From the NCBI GenBank assembly GCA_019751815.1, contig JAIEMW010000001.1, forward strand, positions 566,197 to 630,196: 64,000 nucleotides of DNA. Reading direction: 5' to 3'. The position numbers and the translations under genes were made by a program. Below the pieces are notes generated by a model that was not told the DNA's origin, made no database searches, and saw only the letters and a program-made list of their open reading frames with translations. Shown in pieces: positions 8,418 through 17,761 of this stretch (within the stretch, counting starts at the first letter, position 1; each line of letters begins with the position of its first letter). The stretch comes from Cyanobacteriota bacterium. GTDB lineage: Bacteria > Cyanobacteriota > Vampirovibrionia > Vampirovibrionales > Vampirovibrionaceae.

Positions 8418-9048
8418 GCTGTTTTTTAGGGTGGCTTTGGGTCTGTTGGTTTCTCATACAGTGATTTCCCAGACATTGGCACAAGACATCCAACCAGAAG
8501 CCCCGACTCGGCAGCCGATTAAAGTGACGCTGACCCAGGCCCGTTTTTTGCCGCCTGCGATGTATGGACAGTGGAGTATTTCAGCCGTGCTGGTTAAGAG
8601 TAATGCGCCCGGGTATTTCGCCCCAGTTGTCAATGATATCTGGGTTTTAGAGCGAGTCGATGATCAGGTGACGGTCACCAATCCAGCCAATGGGGCCAGT
8701 GCGACAGTGAATGTCGATGAAGTGAACGGGAACACAGCCGTGTTTCACCGGCGAGTAGACTACCCTGAAAGGCATCAAGTGTTTTGGGAAACTCCCAAAG
8801 TCACTGTGGATGGGGACCGACTGTTTGGCATTACCGATCATAAGTTAGATACCATTAAAGACGGGGAAGTGACTCGCCATCTGTTTGCCCAATACGAGCT
8901 GACCGCGCAACGCATTGGGGGCGAACGAGTCAAATTTGGGCCAGGGGTTCCCAGTTCTGAACTGAACTTTGATGTGGAGGATATCCAAGCCGATCCGCAG
9001 CCAAAGCGAAGTCAATCAAACTCTGAACCGAGTCTTTACGCCCGATAA
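8395..9048 (+). CDS. Hypothetical secreted protein
   Basis: 217 residues from the ATG at 8395, preferred over 8374 because it gives a clean signal peptide (KLFFRVALGLLVSHTVIS, cleavage after TLAQ). The mature part looks all-beta, with no cysteines or known motif (for example MYGQWSISAVLVKSNAPGYF). It overlaps acyP by 23 bases and is probably translated by coupling to it. Function unknown; it should be periplasmic or surface-associated. Confidence 0.7.
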   Translation: MALKFDSKLFFRVALGLLVSHTVISQTLAQDIQPEAPTRQPIKVTLTQARFLPPAMYGQWSISAVLVKSNAPGYFAPVVNDIWVLERVDDQVTVTNPANGASATVNVDEVNGNTAVFHRRVDYPERHQVFWETPKVTVDGDRLFGITDHKLDTIKDGEVTRHLFAQYELTAQRIGGERVKFGPGVPSSELNFDVEDIQADPQPKRSQSNSEPSLYAR

Positions 9049-9065
9049 GAATTAGTCTTTAAAAA

Positions 9066-9314
9066 TTAGTCTTCTAGCAGGGCGTCTAAAAAAGACAGCT
9101 TTACGGTGTCGCTGGAAAGCACGTAATCCTTGAGAACACGGCGACTGGGAATAATACCACGGGGTCTCTGACGGGATTGGGCTTCCGTCACAGTGAGCCC
9201 ACTGGCTTTAGCATGCTCGCGGTAAAACGTGAGAGCGTCGACACTGTTTAACAGCACCGTTTCTGCGTCATCGGGCGCATCATTAATGACCACATGGATA
9301 TGACGTGGGGTCAT
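9066..9314 (-). CDS. Small hypothetical protein
   Basis: 82 residues, soluble, with a basic central stretch (EAQSRQRPRGIIPSRRVLKD). GAGG lies 11 bases before the ATG. The N terminus HIHVVINDAPDDAET looks like a beta strand followed by an acidic loop. No family recognised. It lies between a convergent gene and miaA. The 176 bases separating it from miaA hold nothing I can identify. Confidence 0.55.
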   Translation of the reverse strand: MTPRHIHVVINDAPDDAETVLLNSVDALTFYREHAKASGLTVTEAQSRQRPRGIIPSRRVLKDYVLSSDTVKLSFLDALLED

Positions 9315-9490
9315 ACTACAACAACCTCAAGCAAAACAACCTCAACCTCAGTTTTGATTCAATAAAACACTAACTCTCAGAAAAAAATTTGATGAACGCA
9401 CAGACACCACCATTGGTCTGCTCATTTATTACGATAACACGGGACGCCAGATGAGGGAATGAGGCGAAGGCATTAGTTGTTACCGAAGTG

Positions 9491-10474
9491 TTACATGCAC
9501 CCAGAACCCAACCAATCGTGACATTGCTTGTCGATCTGGAGCTGTATTTGCTCTGGGCTATTGGTACTACGATCATACCAATGAATTGCCGAATTTCGAC
9601 GAAACCAGGTCCGTTGACGCCTTGCGTACTGATGGATATTCAACTGGACTTGGGAAAGGGCTTGCTCGTATGTCAAATTCCCTTGGATATATTGAATCCA
9701 TTCGGGATACCCATGGGCAACAGTCAAGGCATGAGCATCGTCACCGAAACGCGTCATTAACTGTTCAACTTCTGCCAGCCAACCCGCTTTAAGCATTGCC
9801 TCAATGCGCTGGTCAATCAGGTGTCGATGTTCGTCTCTGTTGGAATAATTGAGTCCAATCCAAAGAACAGGATGTGGATTCGGCATTTCTTTGACCTTGG
9901 GGACTGGTTGACCGGTGGCATCGATAATTTCCAGAGCTCGAATGATTCTGGGGCGGTCATTCTCGGACAGTGTGCTGGCGCGGTCAGAGTCTTGTGTTTG
10001 AAGATGCAGGTAGAGTTCTTTGTTTGTCTTGTTTTCCACCGATTTTCTAAAATCTGGATTGGGAGGAATGCCAGGGAGCTGAATGCCTTCCAGTAAAGCT
10101 CGAAGATAAAACCCTGTTCCCCCGGTGATAATCAGTGGCTTAGGGGTCTCAGTGAACTGGTTTAAAATCTCTTGAGCCGTTTGCGTATATTGTTCTACCG
10201 TGAAGGTCTCCTCTGGGGAAACACAGTCTATTAGGTGATGAACAATCCCCTCTCGCTCTTTAAACGTTGGTTTTGCTGTCCCAATATCCAGGCCCTGATA
10301 GACCAGTTGAGAATCTGCAGAAATTATTTCTGTCTGAAACGCCTTTGCAAGCGCGATGCTAATGGATGTTTTTCCCGTAGCTGTGGGCCCTACAACGGCG
10401 ATAATCGGGCAATGCGCGAAATGAGACAGAGACCTATGCCGCCACATCAATTCGGGATTTGGCTTGCTGTTCAT
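9491..10474 (-). CDS. miaA: tRNA dimethylallyltransferase MiaA
   Basis: 327 residues. MiaA transfers a dimethylallyl group to N6 of A37 in tRNAs reading UNN codons. Hallmarks are P-loop GPTATGKTS, the catalytic-Asp region SADSQLVYQGLDIGTAKP, GGTGFYLRALLEGI, and YARRQRTWFRR near the C terminus. ATG 10474 is used; an in-frame TTG at 10486 and an ATG at 10447 are alternatives. The start overlaps the end of the upstream membrane-protein gene by 41 bases, so translational coupling is likely. Confidence 0.92.
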   Translation of the reverse strand: MNSKPNPELMWRHRSLSHFAHCPIIAVVGPTATGKTSISIALAKAFQTEIISADSQLVYQGLDIGTAKPTFKEREGIVHHLIDCVSPEETFTVEQYTQTAQEILNQFTETPKPLIITGGTGFYLRALLEGIQLPGIPPNPDFRKSVENKTNKELYLHLQTQDSDRASTLSENDRPRIIRALEIIDATGQPVPKVKEMPNPHPVLWIGLNYSNRDEHRHLIDQRIEAMLKAGWLAEVEQLMTRFGDDAHALTVAHGYPEWIQYIQGNLTYEQALSQVQLNIHQYARRQRTWFRRNSAIHWYDRSTNSPEQIQLQIDKQCHDWLGSGCM

Positions 10475-11441
10475 CGCGATACGCAATTTCTAAAAAGATA
10501 AATAGCATCCAGTATCCGTTTAACAACAGCAAAAAGAAGGAGCCAAACAGCGACAGAAAAGATGGAATACTGAGCAACGCCAAGACCAGAAAATAGCTCA
10601 GGAGCAGAAGTGTTATCAGCCGAATCCATCGAGTTAATTGTTTGACGACCGTTATGATACTGTCGCACATCGCAAACAACGCGCCTTTTTGACGTGAGAT
10701 GAGCAGCGGAGGCCAAAACAAGAGTAACAATGAGGTAATACCGTAAAGCGCAAAGCCAGAGAAAATAAGGCTATAAAATTGATTCAATTGCGTTTTTTGA
10801 CCAATTGGCAGCGCTATCAATTGTTGTGTCATGACCTCGGGAGACAAAGGCTCTTTAGTATGCTCCATCGTCTGAAACCATTGAATTAAAATAGGCGGAA
10901 TGCCAACATTCCCATCAATCGCCTGCTGGATGAACCATACAATAACAGCCAAAATTAGGGTTTGCAGGGTCACCCCAACAAAAGTATCAACAAAAAACGC
11001 TCCAACCCCCGGAAAAAAATGCGATAAGGGTGCAAATGGGGACAAAAACAGTTGCTTAAGCTCTTCAGCAGGATTCTGAGTAACAGTTTCAGTGGTGGGT
11101 TTCTCTGCTAGTTTGCCTTGAACAAATTGGGCACAGAGACCGTGCATCATTTGAAACCATCCGGCCTGGAAGGCTGCATAGAGCAAAAACAGGCCAATAT
11201 AGAGCGGCCATTGTGAAACGGGGGGGAGCTGCAAATTGCCAGTGGGTTCTGGCAAAAACTCAATCAAAATAATCAAATACAGAAAAGAAGGCAGTGTCAG
11301 CACAAATAAATGCCGGGTGTATAAGGAAAAGCATTCAGATACCATCTTCCGAAGCGGGGGAAATGGCTGACTTTCTGAAGAGTCAATGATACTGAGTGAC
11401 GTGAATCCCATGCCTGGAAGAATACCATGGAAGACTGACAT
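10434..11441 (-). CDS. Hypothetical multi-pass membrane protein
   Basis: 335 residues with about six hydrophobic segments, including LFVLTLPSFLYLIILIEFL, WPLYIGLFLLYAAFQAGW, FVGVTLQTLILAVIVWF, LIFSGFALYGITSLLLLFW and a last pair IRLITLLLLSYFLVLALLSI / LFGSFFLLLLNGYWMLFIFL. The family is not recognised; the profile resembles small integral membrane proteins of the DUF975/GDPD-membrane type. A second ATG (11411) is a possible start. It sits between miaA and the pilin-like cluster, all on the minus strand, so a link to pilus assembly is possible but unproven. Confidence 0.65.
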   Translation of the reverse strand: MSVFHGILPGMGFTSLSIIDSSESQPFPPLRKMVSECFSLYTRHLFVLTLPSFLYLIILIEFLPEPTGNLQLPPVSQWPLYIGLFLLYAAFQAGWFQMMHGLCAQFVQGKLAEKPTTETVTQNPAEELKQLFLSPFAPLSHFFPGVGAFFVDTFVGVTLQTLILAVIVWFIQQAIDGNVGIPPILIQWFQTMEHTKEPLSPEVMTQQLIALPIGQKTQLNQFYSLIFSGFALYGITSLLLLFWPPLLISRQKGALFAMCDSIITVVKQLTRWIRLITLLLLSYFLVLALLSIPSFLSLFGSFFLLLLNGYWMLFIFLEIAYRDEQQAKSRIDVAA

Positions 11442-11469
11442 AAAGGAGTGATTCTAGATAACGAGATCT

Positions 11470-12426
11470 CTAGGTTCGCGCGCGGGAAAAAATGGTCATT
11501 GCTTCTTGCCAGAGCAAATTGGCAAACTGGCTGTAGATTGAACCATTGACCGTGAATGTTTGGCCGACACTGTTCAGGTTATTGATGGCGGCAGTGTATC
11601 CGGTACTAGTGGTTCCGGTAAGGCATCCAGCAGGGATACTACTGGGAGGGGTGGCAGGGTCAATAGGGCCGACTGGCCCTGGGCCGCTGTAGTCAGTGTC
11701 GCCAAGATTAGGCCTGTAATAATTGATACGGCCCGAACGGATTGGCGTGTCTCCTCCCGGTTGACCAAAATAGTAGGGGGAAGCAGAGGACAACAATACG
11801 GCCATCTTCCAGCCTAAAGGATTTTCTGTGTCCTGCCAGGCAACAGGCCCCCCGCCAGAACCACAGGCAGTGGGTGTTTGTTGAATCACTTGAGTGAGGG
11901 CCAGTATCAGGTTGTTTAGACGCCCGCGATCCGGCGAATTTTGGCACGATGGATCAATCTCACATTGCGATTGGAGTTGCATTACAAATTCTCTCAGCTG
12001 ATTGCCAATAGCGGCAATGGTTTCAAGATTATCAATGGGCACTGAAGGCTGATTTATAACCGTATTAATGCAAACTCCGGTTACCCCGTCGCAGCGTGTT
12101 TGATACAAACCTGTCCCGGGTGCCACAGGAACAATGTGATTCAATCCCACCCCGTGTTGCCCGGTATCATTGACGATCGTACCCAACTCTTGGATGTTGA
12201 TATTAACGCCGCTTCTCACCCCTTTGTTACTGGTGGCCATAAAATCACCGAAAATTTGCTGTACCTGAGGGGATAAACTCACCACACTGATAGAAGCGGT
12301 TAAAACAGCCGTTGGTAAAACCCATTCTGCCAAATTACCTCTGGCAAAGGCCCGAGCAAAATGATCAGGCTTTTTCTCAAAACCCAGGAATTGACCTAGT
12401 TGCTTGAACCATTGAAAGAAATGCAT
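11470..12426 (-). CDS. Flp-pilin-like protein 4 with large ectodomain
   Basis: 318 residues, last of four similar genes. A charged leader of ~30 residues ends in FARG and is followed by NLAEWVLPTAVLTASISVVS, a hydrophobic helix starting with Glu four residues after the Gly. This resembles a type IVb (Flp) prepilin cleavage site and helix. The ~260-residue remainder is exported-type, Gly/Pro/Thr-rich sequence with Cys pairs (RCDGVTGVC, QCEIDPSC) at positions like those in its neighbours. It shares the INNLNS segment near the C terminus with the next gene. Flp pilins are usually ~60 residues, so this is a giant pilin-like or minor-pilin protein. Confidence 0.65.
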   Translation of the reverse strand: MHFFQWFKQLGQFLGFEKKPDHFARAFARGNLAEWVLPTAVLTASISVVSLSPQVQQIFGDFMATSNKGVRSGVNINIQELGTIVNDTGQHGVGLNHIVPVAPGTGLYQTRCDGVTGVCINTVINQPSVPIDNLETIAAIGNQLREFVMQLQSQCEIDPSCQNSPDRGRLNNLILALTQVIQQTPTACGSGGGPVAWQDTENPLGWKMAVLLSSASPYYFGQPGGDTPIRSGRINYYRPNLGDTDYSGPGPVGPIDPATPPSSIPAGCLTGTTSTGYTAAINNLNSVGQTFTVNGSIYSQFANLLWQEAMTIFSRART

Positions 12427-12477
12427 AACCCGAAAAACACCTACATCTCATAAAAATGATACAGGATAAAAGGATAA

Positions 12478-13221
12478 CTAGACTTGCGGGGGGAGCCCAC
12501 TAGGGTAATAGACGTATGATTGGGCCCACTGACCTCCATGAAAGTCCGTAAACCCTGTATAGCCTATGTTTGAAAAGTTAGTGAGTATATTGGCAATGGT
12601 GGTGTTAACAGTCGTAGGTACATTGGCCGCCCCCATTGCACTATTGAGGTTATTGATGGCGGTGGTGAGGTTGCTTCTTTGAGAACAGGTGCTGGTGCAA
12701 CCACCAACCAATACACTGTTAAACAATTGCTGAAATAAGTGTAAAACATTTTGCATTTGGGTATTTAAGTTCGTGTTCCCAAATGAATTCAGATAGCTTT
12801 GCATTTCAAGTAAGGAAAGCCGAATGCCGTTGGCTGCAGCCGCTTCTTGAGGGGACATGCCGTCAGTGCCTATCCGCGGCAAATTAAAACACACCACGGC
12901 CGAATTACCTGGGTCCTGTTGGCAGATATGATCAAACATTGCACTGGTGGGTGGGCCTGGATTAAAAATGGGCCCTGCATAACTTAAATCCACCACAGTG
13001 CCCAATTCTCGTATGTGAGAGACGGTTTCTCCAACAGAGTGGCTTCCTTGATTCGCCCGTTCAAACACATTGGCCAGTACGGGTCCCATATTGCCTGTAG
13101 ACCAAACGCTGACAATGAGTAACGTCAGCATAAATGTAGGTAGCGCGTACTCAGGAACCCCTTGACCAGGAGAAAATAAAAAAAATAGCTTCCGTGGGGT
13201 TCTTGTTTGCCGTTTTGGCAT
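12478..13221 (-). CDS. Flp-pilin-like protein 3 with large ectodomain
   Basis: 247 residues from ATG 13221 (GGAAGG nine bases upstream); an in-frame TTG at 13254 is less likely. The N terminus is a textbook Flp prepilin site: basic leader, Gly19, then QGVPEYALPTFMLTLLIVSV with Glu at +5 and Tyr at +6. The ectodomain has CQQDPGNSAVVC, then FNLPRIGTDG, QEAAAANGI, and a second pair GGCTSTCSQ. This order matches the gene upstream (13342), showing that the two are paralogues. Expected to be processed by a TadV/FppA-type peptidase, which is not in this window. Confidence 0.7.
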   Translation of the reverse strand: MPKRQTRTPRKLFFLFSPGQGVPEYALPTFMLTLLIVSVWSTGNMGPVLANVFERANQGSHSVGETVSHIRELGTVVDLSYAGPIFNPGPPTSAMFDHICQQDPGNSAVVCFNLPRIGTDGMSPQEAAAANGIRLSLLEMQSYLNSFGNTNLNTQMQNVLHLFQQLFNSVLVGGCTSTCSQRSNLTTAINNLNSAMGAANVPTTVNTTIANILTNFSNIGYTGFTDFHGGQWAQSYVYYPSGLPPQV

Positions 13222-13341
13222 GGGGTGGGGCCTTCCAGAAAATAGAGTTAACAAGAGAAAGAGCGGATTGGAATACCCTGGTATCGGTCAAATTACCCAA
13301 AACCTGCGAAATGAATCCGAATATTACAAAATATTGCAGAA

Positions 13342-14046
13342 TTAAATCCTGAACACCGCCTGGGAAAAATCAACGTGCACATTATTTTGCCCCAGACTAC
13401 TGGTTAAAGCATTTAAGAACCCATTCATGATGTTTTTGCTATCGGCTGGGACTCCATTGGCCCCACTCAAGGCCGTTTGAAAACTGGTGACAGCATTTCT
13501 AAAATTAGATTGTAGGGATACATTATTGCAACTCATATCGCAGGCAGCGAGTGCTGCTAAATAAGCTCTAAGTGCGTCTTTAAGGTCATTGAGTGCATCG
13601 ATGGCAGCTTGTGTGGATGGGTCGTAAGGAGTATTCAAAGAATTCAGGTAATCTTGGAACTGATTGATCGTTTGCATGATCACCCCGTTAGTGGCTGCCG
13701 CTTCTTGCAGGGTATATCCACTACCGCCAATAATAGGCAGATTGAGACAGGCCGATTGCTGCCTTTGGGGGTCCACAAAACAATGGTGGCTAAAATTAAC
13801 AGGGGCCGGACCTGTATTCCAGGTGGACATCGTTATGTTGACGTTACTGCCCAAATGATTGACGTGGGCGGTCGTGGGAACAGTGTAATCAGCATTGGTT
13901 GTGTTAGAGAAATAATTTCGGCTTAGTTCAAACATATTAATGGTATTCATAAACACGGCGGCGATCAGGACAATCCCAGCCATGGGCAAAATATATTCGG
14001 TACTACTATTGCCCTTAAAACCAGTTATTTTGATGCTTGATACCAT
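13342..14046 (-). CDS. Flp-pilin-like protein 2 with large ectodomain
   Basis: 234 residues, ATG at 14046 (a GTG directly before it is possible), with AGGAG at the end of the preceding gene. Gly12 is followed by NSSTEYILPMAGIVLIAAVF, with Glu at +5 and Tyr at +6 of the predicted mature protein, exactly as in Flp pilins. The ectodomain has HHCFVDPQRQQSACLNLPII, then LQEAAATNGV, and a second Cys pair AACDMSCNN in a helical region, collinear with the protein encoded at 12478. Only eight bases separate it from the gene upstream, so the two are translated from one message. Confidence 0.7.
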   Translation of the reverse strand: MVSSIKITGFKGNSSTEYILPMAGIVLIAAVFMNTINMFELSRNYFSNTTNADYTVPTTAHVNHLGSNVNITMSTWNTGPAPVNFSHHCFVDPQRQQSACLNLPIIGGSGYTLQEAAATNGVIMQTINQFQDYLNSLNTPYDPSTQAAIDALNDLKDALRAYLAALAACDMSCNNVSLQSNFRNAVTSFQTALSGANGVPADSKNIMNGFLNALTSSLGQNNVHVDFSQAVFRI

Positions 14047-14053
14047 CACTAAA

Positions 14054-14941
14054 TCACTCCTCTCCGCTTATCGCTGTGGTGAATGCTTGACCTGGTGTAG
14101 ACTCAACACTCATTGTTTCTCCAGTGCGACCTCCGCCTAGAGTGATTTCTCTACGTGTAAAATGACCACCGCTGCCTCGCACAAATACGACGACTTTGCC
14201 GCCACTGCCTGGCGCTAAGAAGTCAGCCACGGCAAGGAAATAATTACCAATCAACTCTATTGCACTTGGATTCAGAGTGCTTTCTTGATTGAGTCGGGTA
14301 TTGAAACGATTCGCGAAAGCTTGAAATGCTTGTCTGCGTCTATTCAGTTGCGTTCTTAAGCCCATGCAAGTTCTAGCAGTAGTGGCATCAAGACGTCGAC
14401 CACTACACAGGCTTTGGTAGCTATTGAGAGATTCAAAAAATTGATTTTGGGATACCAGCAGTTCATTTAAGATCGCATTGGTTTCTGAACTGGCATTGGC
14501 AGACAGATATCGCTGAAATTGCTCACTGGTGGCTCTCGCTCCGAGCGAGGCTGCAACGTCCATAGAAACGTTTTGGCTCTGCATAATGCTTTGTAAATCT
14601 TCTGGATTCAGTGATACAGGAGCGAAACAGGTATAATTGGCTCCTTGACCGCTAAGGCAGTTGAGTTGGCCTCCTACGGGAATTGCTTCTGGGGTGAAGT
14701 TTCCCTCTAATTCAGAGTGAGTCACTTCAACTTGGTTGGCCAGGGCTTGAACTTGGTTGACGCCAGTGACGCTGTTGGTTTGAATTTGTAGGGCGTTTTT
14801 CGTGGAATCAGTGAGTGCGGGCTGTAAAATCGTCACCGCCCCGATGGCAGCAATCGCACAAGTAGAGGCGGCCATCATCACATCGAATGTGTTGCCGCTG
14901 CCCCGGGTGCGGGCCAACTTTTGACGAAATAAAAAATCCAT
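14054..14941 (-). CDS. Flp-pilin-like protein 1 (divergent N terminus)
   Basis: 295 residues, first gene of the four-gene set. A basic leader (FLFRQKLARTRG) is followed by SGNTFDVMMAASTCAIAAIG, a hydrophobic helix without the Glu-Tyr pair (Phe-Asp instead), so processing is less certain. The ectodomain has NCLSGQGANYTC and LCSGRRLDATTARTC, two Cys pairs in the same order as its neighbours, and a Gly-rich C terminus. It probably belongs to the same pseudopilin-like family; a structural tip or minor subunit is one possibility. GAGG lies shortly before the ATG. A 165-base gap separates it from priA. Confidence 0.6.
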   Translation of the reverse strand: MDFLFRQKLARTRGSGNTFDVMMAASTCAIAAIGAVTILQPALTDSTKNALQIQTNSVTGVNQVQALANQVEVTHSELEGNFTPEAIPVGGQLNCLSGQGANYTCFAPVSLNPEDLQSIMQSQNVSMDVAASLGARATSEQFQRYLSANASSETNAILNELLVSQNQFFESLNSYQSLCSGRRLDATTARTCMGLRTQLNRRRQAFQAFANRFNTRLNQESTLNPSAIELIGNYFLAVADFLAPGSGGKVVVFVRGSGGHFTRREITLGGGRTGETMSVESTPGQAFTTAISGEE

Positions 14942-15106
14942 AAACCTCGAACCTCAGGTTACTCGTAACCGCCAGTGTCTAATCTCTTTTTGTCTGTCTT
15001 CTCAACTTGCAACGGGTGTGCTTGCAGTATTCGTTATTGGTTATCGAGCCTTGGGCGTAAAAATTGAATTATGCGGCGAGATTGTTACAAACCACTTACA
15101 TAGAAC

Positions 15107-17653
15107 TTACAACAAGCTGAGAGTGTCCGTATCGAGCAGTACATGCATTTCTGGGAATGGTTTTGCTTGAGTAAACAGGGTTTTAATGAGTTGATGACCC
15201 GGTTGATGAGCTTTGTTTTTAATTAAAAAATGCATCCGGTAGCGTCCCTGGATTCTGGCAATCGGGCATGGGGCTGGCCCCAGGATACTAACCTGATGCT
15301 GTAGCTTGTTTACCTCAATAGATTGCCGCCAGTGCTGCACAGCAGCTTCTGCCCATTGTTGGGCTTGTGCTTCTTGCGGGCTGGTGATGATTACCCGAAA
15401 CAACTGGCAATCAGGGGGGAAATCAAATTCACGACGAATGGCTCTTTCAAAGTCGTAAAAAGCCAGATAATCTTGTCGGGCTGCATACTGAATAATGGGA
15501 TGGCTGGGATCGTAAGTCTGTAGAAGGACTTTCCCTGGCTTTTCTCCCCGACCGGCTCGCCCTGCCACTTGGGTGAGCAATTGAAATCCCCGCTCACTGG
15601 CTTTGTAGTCTGGTAGTGCCAGGGTACTATCTGCTTGAATCACTCCGACGAGTGTGACATTGGCAATATCAAGGCCTTTGGCAATCATTTGGGTGCCAAC
15701 AAGAATATCGGCAGCCTGATCCCGAAAGGATTGGATGAGTTCTGCAAAGGCATGTTTTTTATGGGTGATATCACTGTCAATTCGCATCACTCGGGCTTCG
15801 GGCAGAAGCTTTTTAATTTCCTCTTCGATTCGCTGAGAGCCCGTTCCTCCAGAAACCAGTTCCATACTGGCACATTGGGTACAAAATTGCGGCATAGGAG
15901 CGTGATAACCACAGTAGTGGCATTGAATCTCGTTTTTCTGTCGGTGATAAATGAGGCCAACGGCGCAATGAGGGCATTGAAATACGTATTGGCATTGAAC
16001 ACATTCGATCAGCGTAAAGTATCCACGGCGGTTAATGAGGACAATCGATTGTTCTTGATTTTGGTGATTATCTTGGAGGGCCATGGCGAGTGCTTCGCTG
16101 ATAATTTGTTTTCGTCCGCGTCGGTGCTCTTGCTTCATGTCTATTAATGACACCTCAGGCAGCGTCCGCCCCCCATAGCGAGCCGGCAAGGATAAGATAC
16201 GATCGGCATCCCGGGCTTCTGCGTACGTGCTAATATCTGGGGTGGCAGACCCCATCACCATGGCGGCGTTTGCTTGTACTGCCAAAAACCGGGCTACGGT
16301 TTTGGCGTTATAGCGAGGCGCAGGAGAATCTTGTTTGTAGCTTTGATCATGCTCTTCGTCAATCACAACCAGGCCCAGTTGCTGAATCGGAGCAAATACG
16401 GCTGATCGGGCCCCAATCACAATGCGTAAATCGCCTGCAGAAAGACGGTGCCACGTGTCTCTTTTCTCGCCATCGCTGATATGGCTGTGCCATAGGGCAA
16501 TGTTTTCTCGGCCAAAGCGAGCAATAAAGCGAGCCGCAATTTGAGAGGTAAGCGCAATTTCTGGCACCAGAATCATCACATTTTTGCCAGCGGCCAGTGT
16601 TTTTTCTGTTAATGAGAGATAGACTTCTGTTTTCCCGGAACCTGTAATCCCAAACAGCAAATGGGGATTGGGATTTTCGTGACTGAGCGGGGGTGAGTGG
16701 ATTATCTGCTGAACAGCCACTTCTTGTTTAGAAGAAAGCACCAACGGATCGGTCTGTTGACCAATGGCATGAAAGTATGACAGAGGATCTCGGGGGATCT
16801 CGACAGCCTTGATAGTCAGAATATTAAGTTCAGCAAGTTTTTCTAAGGTTTTAACCGTGGTTTTTAATATTTTTACTGCGTCTTTGAGCGACAGGGGAAG
16901 GGGTTGTTCTTTGAGGGGTGATAGAATGCGTTCGTATTTGCTCAGAATGTCTGCCTCATTGTTATCCCCAGAGTGACTGAGCGCCGTTATACAGCGAATT
17001 TCTTTTGCTTTTCTCAATTTTTGAAACTCAGTGTTGATGGATAAATAACCTTGGCGCTCTATCTGCCTAAGAAGTGGTAGAAGGACTTTTAGTGGCGTTT
17101 GCAGGTGGCGTGCGAATGCGGTTAATGTAATACCCTTGTTGGCTTCAGCATGTTTTGCCAATAAGGACTGCAAGACGTTTGTCGCTTCTGCGCTTAATCC
17201 ACTGGGCAAGCTATCCACTTCGGGCACAACATAGCGATGGGCCTTTTGCATCAACACACTGGGCAGAGCTGCGTCAATTACACTGGCCAGCGGGCAGCAA
17301 TCGTAATCGGCCAACCACTGCAACGCTAATAGATAACTCGGACTAAATAGCGGAACTGGGTCCATCACAGCGACGATAGCCTTCACTTTGAATCCTTCAG
17401 GTTTACGGGCATGGCAGTTTAAGACAAGCCCACGGGCTCGGGGCATGGCGCCAAAAGGGACTTCGACCAAGACCCCTGTTTGAATGTGTTCGGTCACATT
17501 TTCAGTGATCGCATAGGTAAAGGTCTGACTCCCCATCTTTTTCCCATGGTCTAGTAAAAGAACCTCAGCAAAACAGGTGTCTTCGGTGTGAAGAACAGGG
17601 TGAGCTTGCTTGAGTTGAGGGACTTGCGGATGAAATAATTGGGTTTGTTCCAC
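15107..17653 (-). CDS. priA: Primosomal protein N' (PriA helicase)
   Basis: 848 residues. PriA recognises stalled forks and loads the replicative helicase. It has the N-terminal DNA-binding domain (GVLVEVPFGAMPRARGLVL), Walker A FGITGSGKTEVYL, DEEH box VIDEEHDQSYKQ, and helicase motifs GSATPDISTY and VLINRRGYF. The zinc-binding set is CVQCQYVFQCPHC, CHYCGY and CTQC. It ends with GTQMIAKGLDIANVTLVG and QVAGRAGRGEKPG. The start is GTG; the first ~25 residues are an extension with a weak ribosome-binding site, and no ATG fits before the conserved domain. Confidence 0.95.
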   Translation of the reverse strand: MEQTQLFHPQVPQLKQAHPVLHTEDTCFAEVLLLDHGKKMGSQTFTYAITENVTEHIQTGVLVEVPFGAMPRARGLVLNCHARKPEGFKVKAIVAVMDPVPLFSPSYLLALQWLADYDCCPLASVIDAALPSVLMQKAHRYVVPEVDSLPSGLSAEATNVLQSLLAKHAEANKGITLTAFARHLQTPLKVLLPLLRQIERQGYLSINTEFQKLRKAKEIRCITALSHSGDNNEADILSKYERILSPLKEQPLPLSLKDAVKILKTTVKTLEKLAELNILTIKAVEIPRDPLSYFHAIGQQTDPLVLSSKQEVAVQQIIHSPPLSHENPNPHLLFGITGSGKTEVYLSLTEKTLAAGKNVMILVPEIALTSQIAARFIARFGRENIALWHSHISDGEKRDTWHRLSAGDLRIVIGARSAVFAPIQQLGLVVIDEEHDQSYKQDSPAPRYNAKTVARFLAVQANAAMVMGSATPDISTYAEARDADRILSLPARYGGRTLPEVSLIDMKQEHRRGRKQIISEALAMALQDNHQNQEQSIVLINRRGYFTLIECVQCQYVFQCPHCAVGLIYHRQKNEIQCHYCGYHAPMPQFCTQCASMELVSGGTGSQRIEEEIKKLLPEARVMRIDSDITHKKHAFAELIQSFRDQAADILVGTQMIAKGLDIANVTLVGVIQADSTLALPDYKASERGFQLLTQVAGRAGRGEKPGKVLLQTYDPSHPIIQYAARQDYLAFYDFERAIRREFDFPPDCQLFRVIITSPQEAQAQQWAEAAVQHWRQSIEVNKLQHQVSILGPAPCPIARIQGRYRMHFLIKNKAHQPGHQLIKTLFTQAKPFPEMHVLLDTDTLSLL

Positions 17654-17761
17654 AGGGGGTCCAGCCAGATTTTGCTGCTATCGAAGGGGTAACTCATTAG
17701 ATTTTTATATAGTATAAGCCCCATATAGGGGGACTCATAGAGAGTCGCTTAGACGCATTTA

